From assembly GCA_021823085.1 (NCBI GenBank), contig JAKAPG010000115.1, positions 1 to 5,701 on the forward strand: DNA of 5,701 nt, read 5' to 3'. The notes beneath the pieces were generated by a model that was not told the origin of the DNA, ran no database searches, and saw only the letters and a list, made by a program, of their open reading frames with translations. Of the stretch, positions 5,660 to 5,701 are shown in pieces. The translations under genes were made by a program, and so were the position numbers. The stretch comes from Thermoplasmata archaeon. GTDB taxonomy: Archaea; Thermoplasmatota; Thermoplasmata; Lutacidiplasmatales; UBA184. The stretch's first letter is position 1. Every line of letters begins with the position of its first letter.

Positions 5660-5672
5660 CGATTTATATACT
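5660..5672 (+). promoter_or_regulatory. Consensus archaeal TATA box for a gene beyond the right edge
   Basis: TTTATATA at 5663-5670 is the best TATA box in the window. In the + orientation it predicts initiation near 5693-5697, so the controlled gene would start at or just outside the window end. Read leftward (TATATAAAT) it could also serve the minus-strand gene with a leader of about 90 nt, but that gene has its own box closer in. Confidence 0.55.
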
Positions 5673-5701
5673 CCGACGGGCTTCGATCCTCCGTAGATCG
5701 G

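Noticed and set aside
1..5701. CRISPR array, insertion sequence or other mobile element
   Set aside because: No direct-repeat/spacer pattern, terminal inverted repeats, transposase or integrase motif was seen.

Overview
The window looks like chromosomal DNA of a high-GC archaeon, most plausibly a Thermoplasmatota lineage. The basis is threefold: archaeal promoter elements (a canonical TTTATATA box at 5663-5670 and an AAATAT box 25-30 nt before a start codon), a mixture of apparently leaderless and Shine-Dalgarno-led genes, and gene content that pairs a formate--tetrahydrofolate ligase with DUF981-like and zinc-ribbon/DUF973-like membrane proteins. The taxonomic guess is inference; no rRNA or marker gene is present.

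Layout. 1-60: possible last 19 codons of a + strand gene cut by the window edge. 121-1737 (+): fhs, a divergent formate--tetrahydrofolate ligase. 1772-2491 (-): an unrecognised helical 239-residue protein, convergent with fhs with only 34 bp between the stops. 2492-2631: divergent intergenic region. 2632-3186 (+): a two-CBS-domain protein. 3187-3332: convergent intergenic region with T-tracts on both strands and a strong palindromic hairpin. 3333-3980 (-): a six-helix DUF981-like membrane protein with a good Shine-Dalgarno. 4041-4472: a stretch with no convincing gene but residual coding-like base periodicity and several hairpins. 4473-4637 (-): a 54-residue single C2H2 zinc-finger protein. 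4689-5552 (-): a zinc-ribbon membrane protein, 51 bp upstream of the finger gene and perhaps co-transcribed with it. 5553-5701: divergent promoter region whose TTTATATA box points to a + strand gene starting just beyond the right edge.

Functionally the window is a set of mostly independent short transcription units rather than one pathway. fhs belongs to one-carbon (folate) metabolism. The CBS protein is probably an adenine-nucleotide-sensing regulator. The two membrane proteins are of unknown role. The C2H2 protein is a candidate nucleic-acid-binding regulator. I did not find a convincing new multi-gene system. The items most worth a second look are the divergent signature motifs of the ligase, the unannotated-size C2H2 gene and its neighbour, the unrecognised 239-residue protein, and the ambiguous 4126-4472 stretch.
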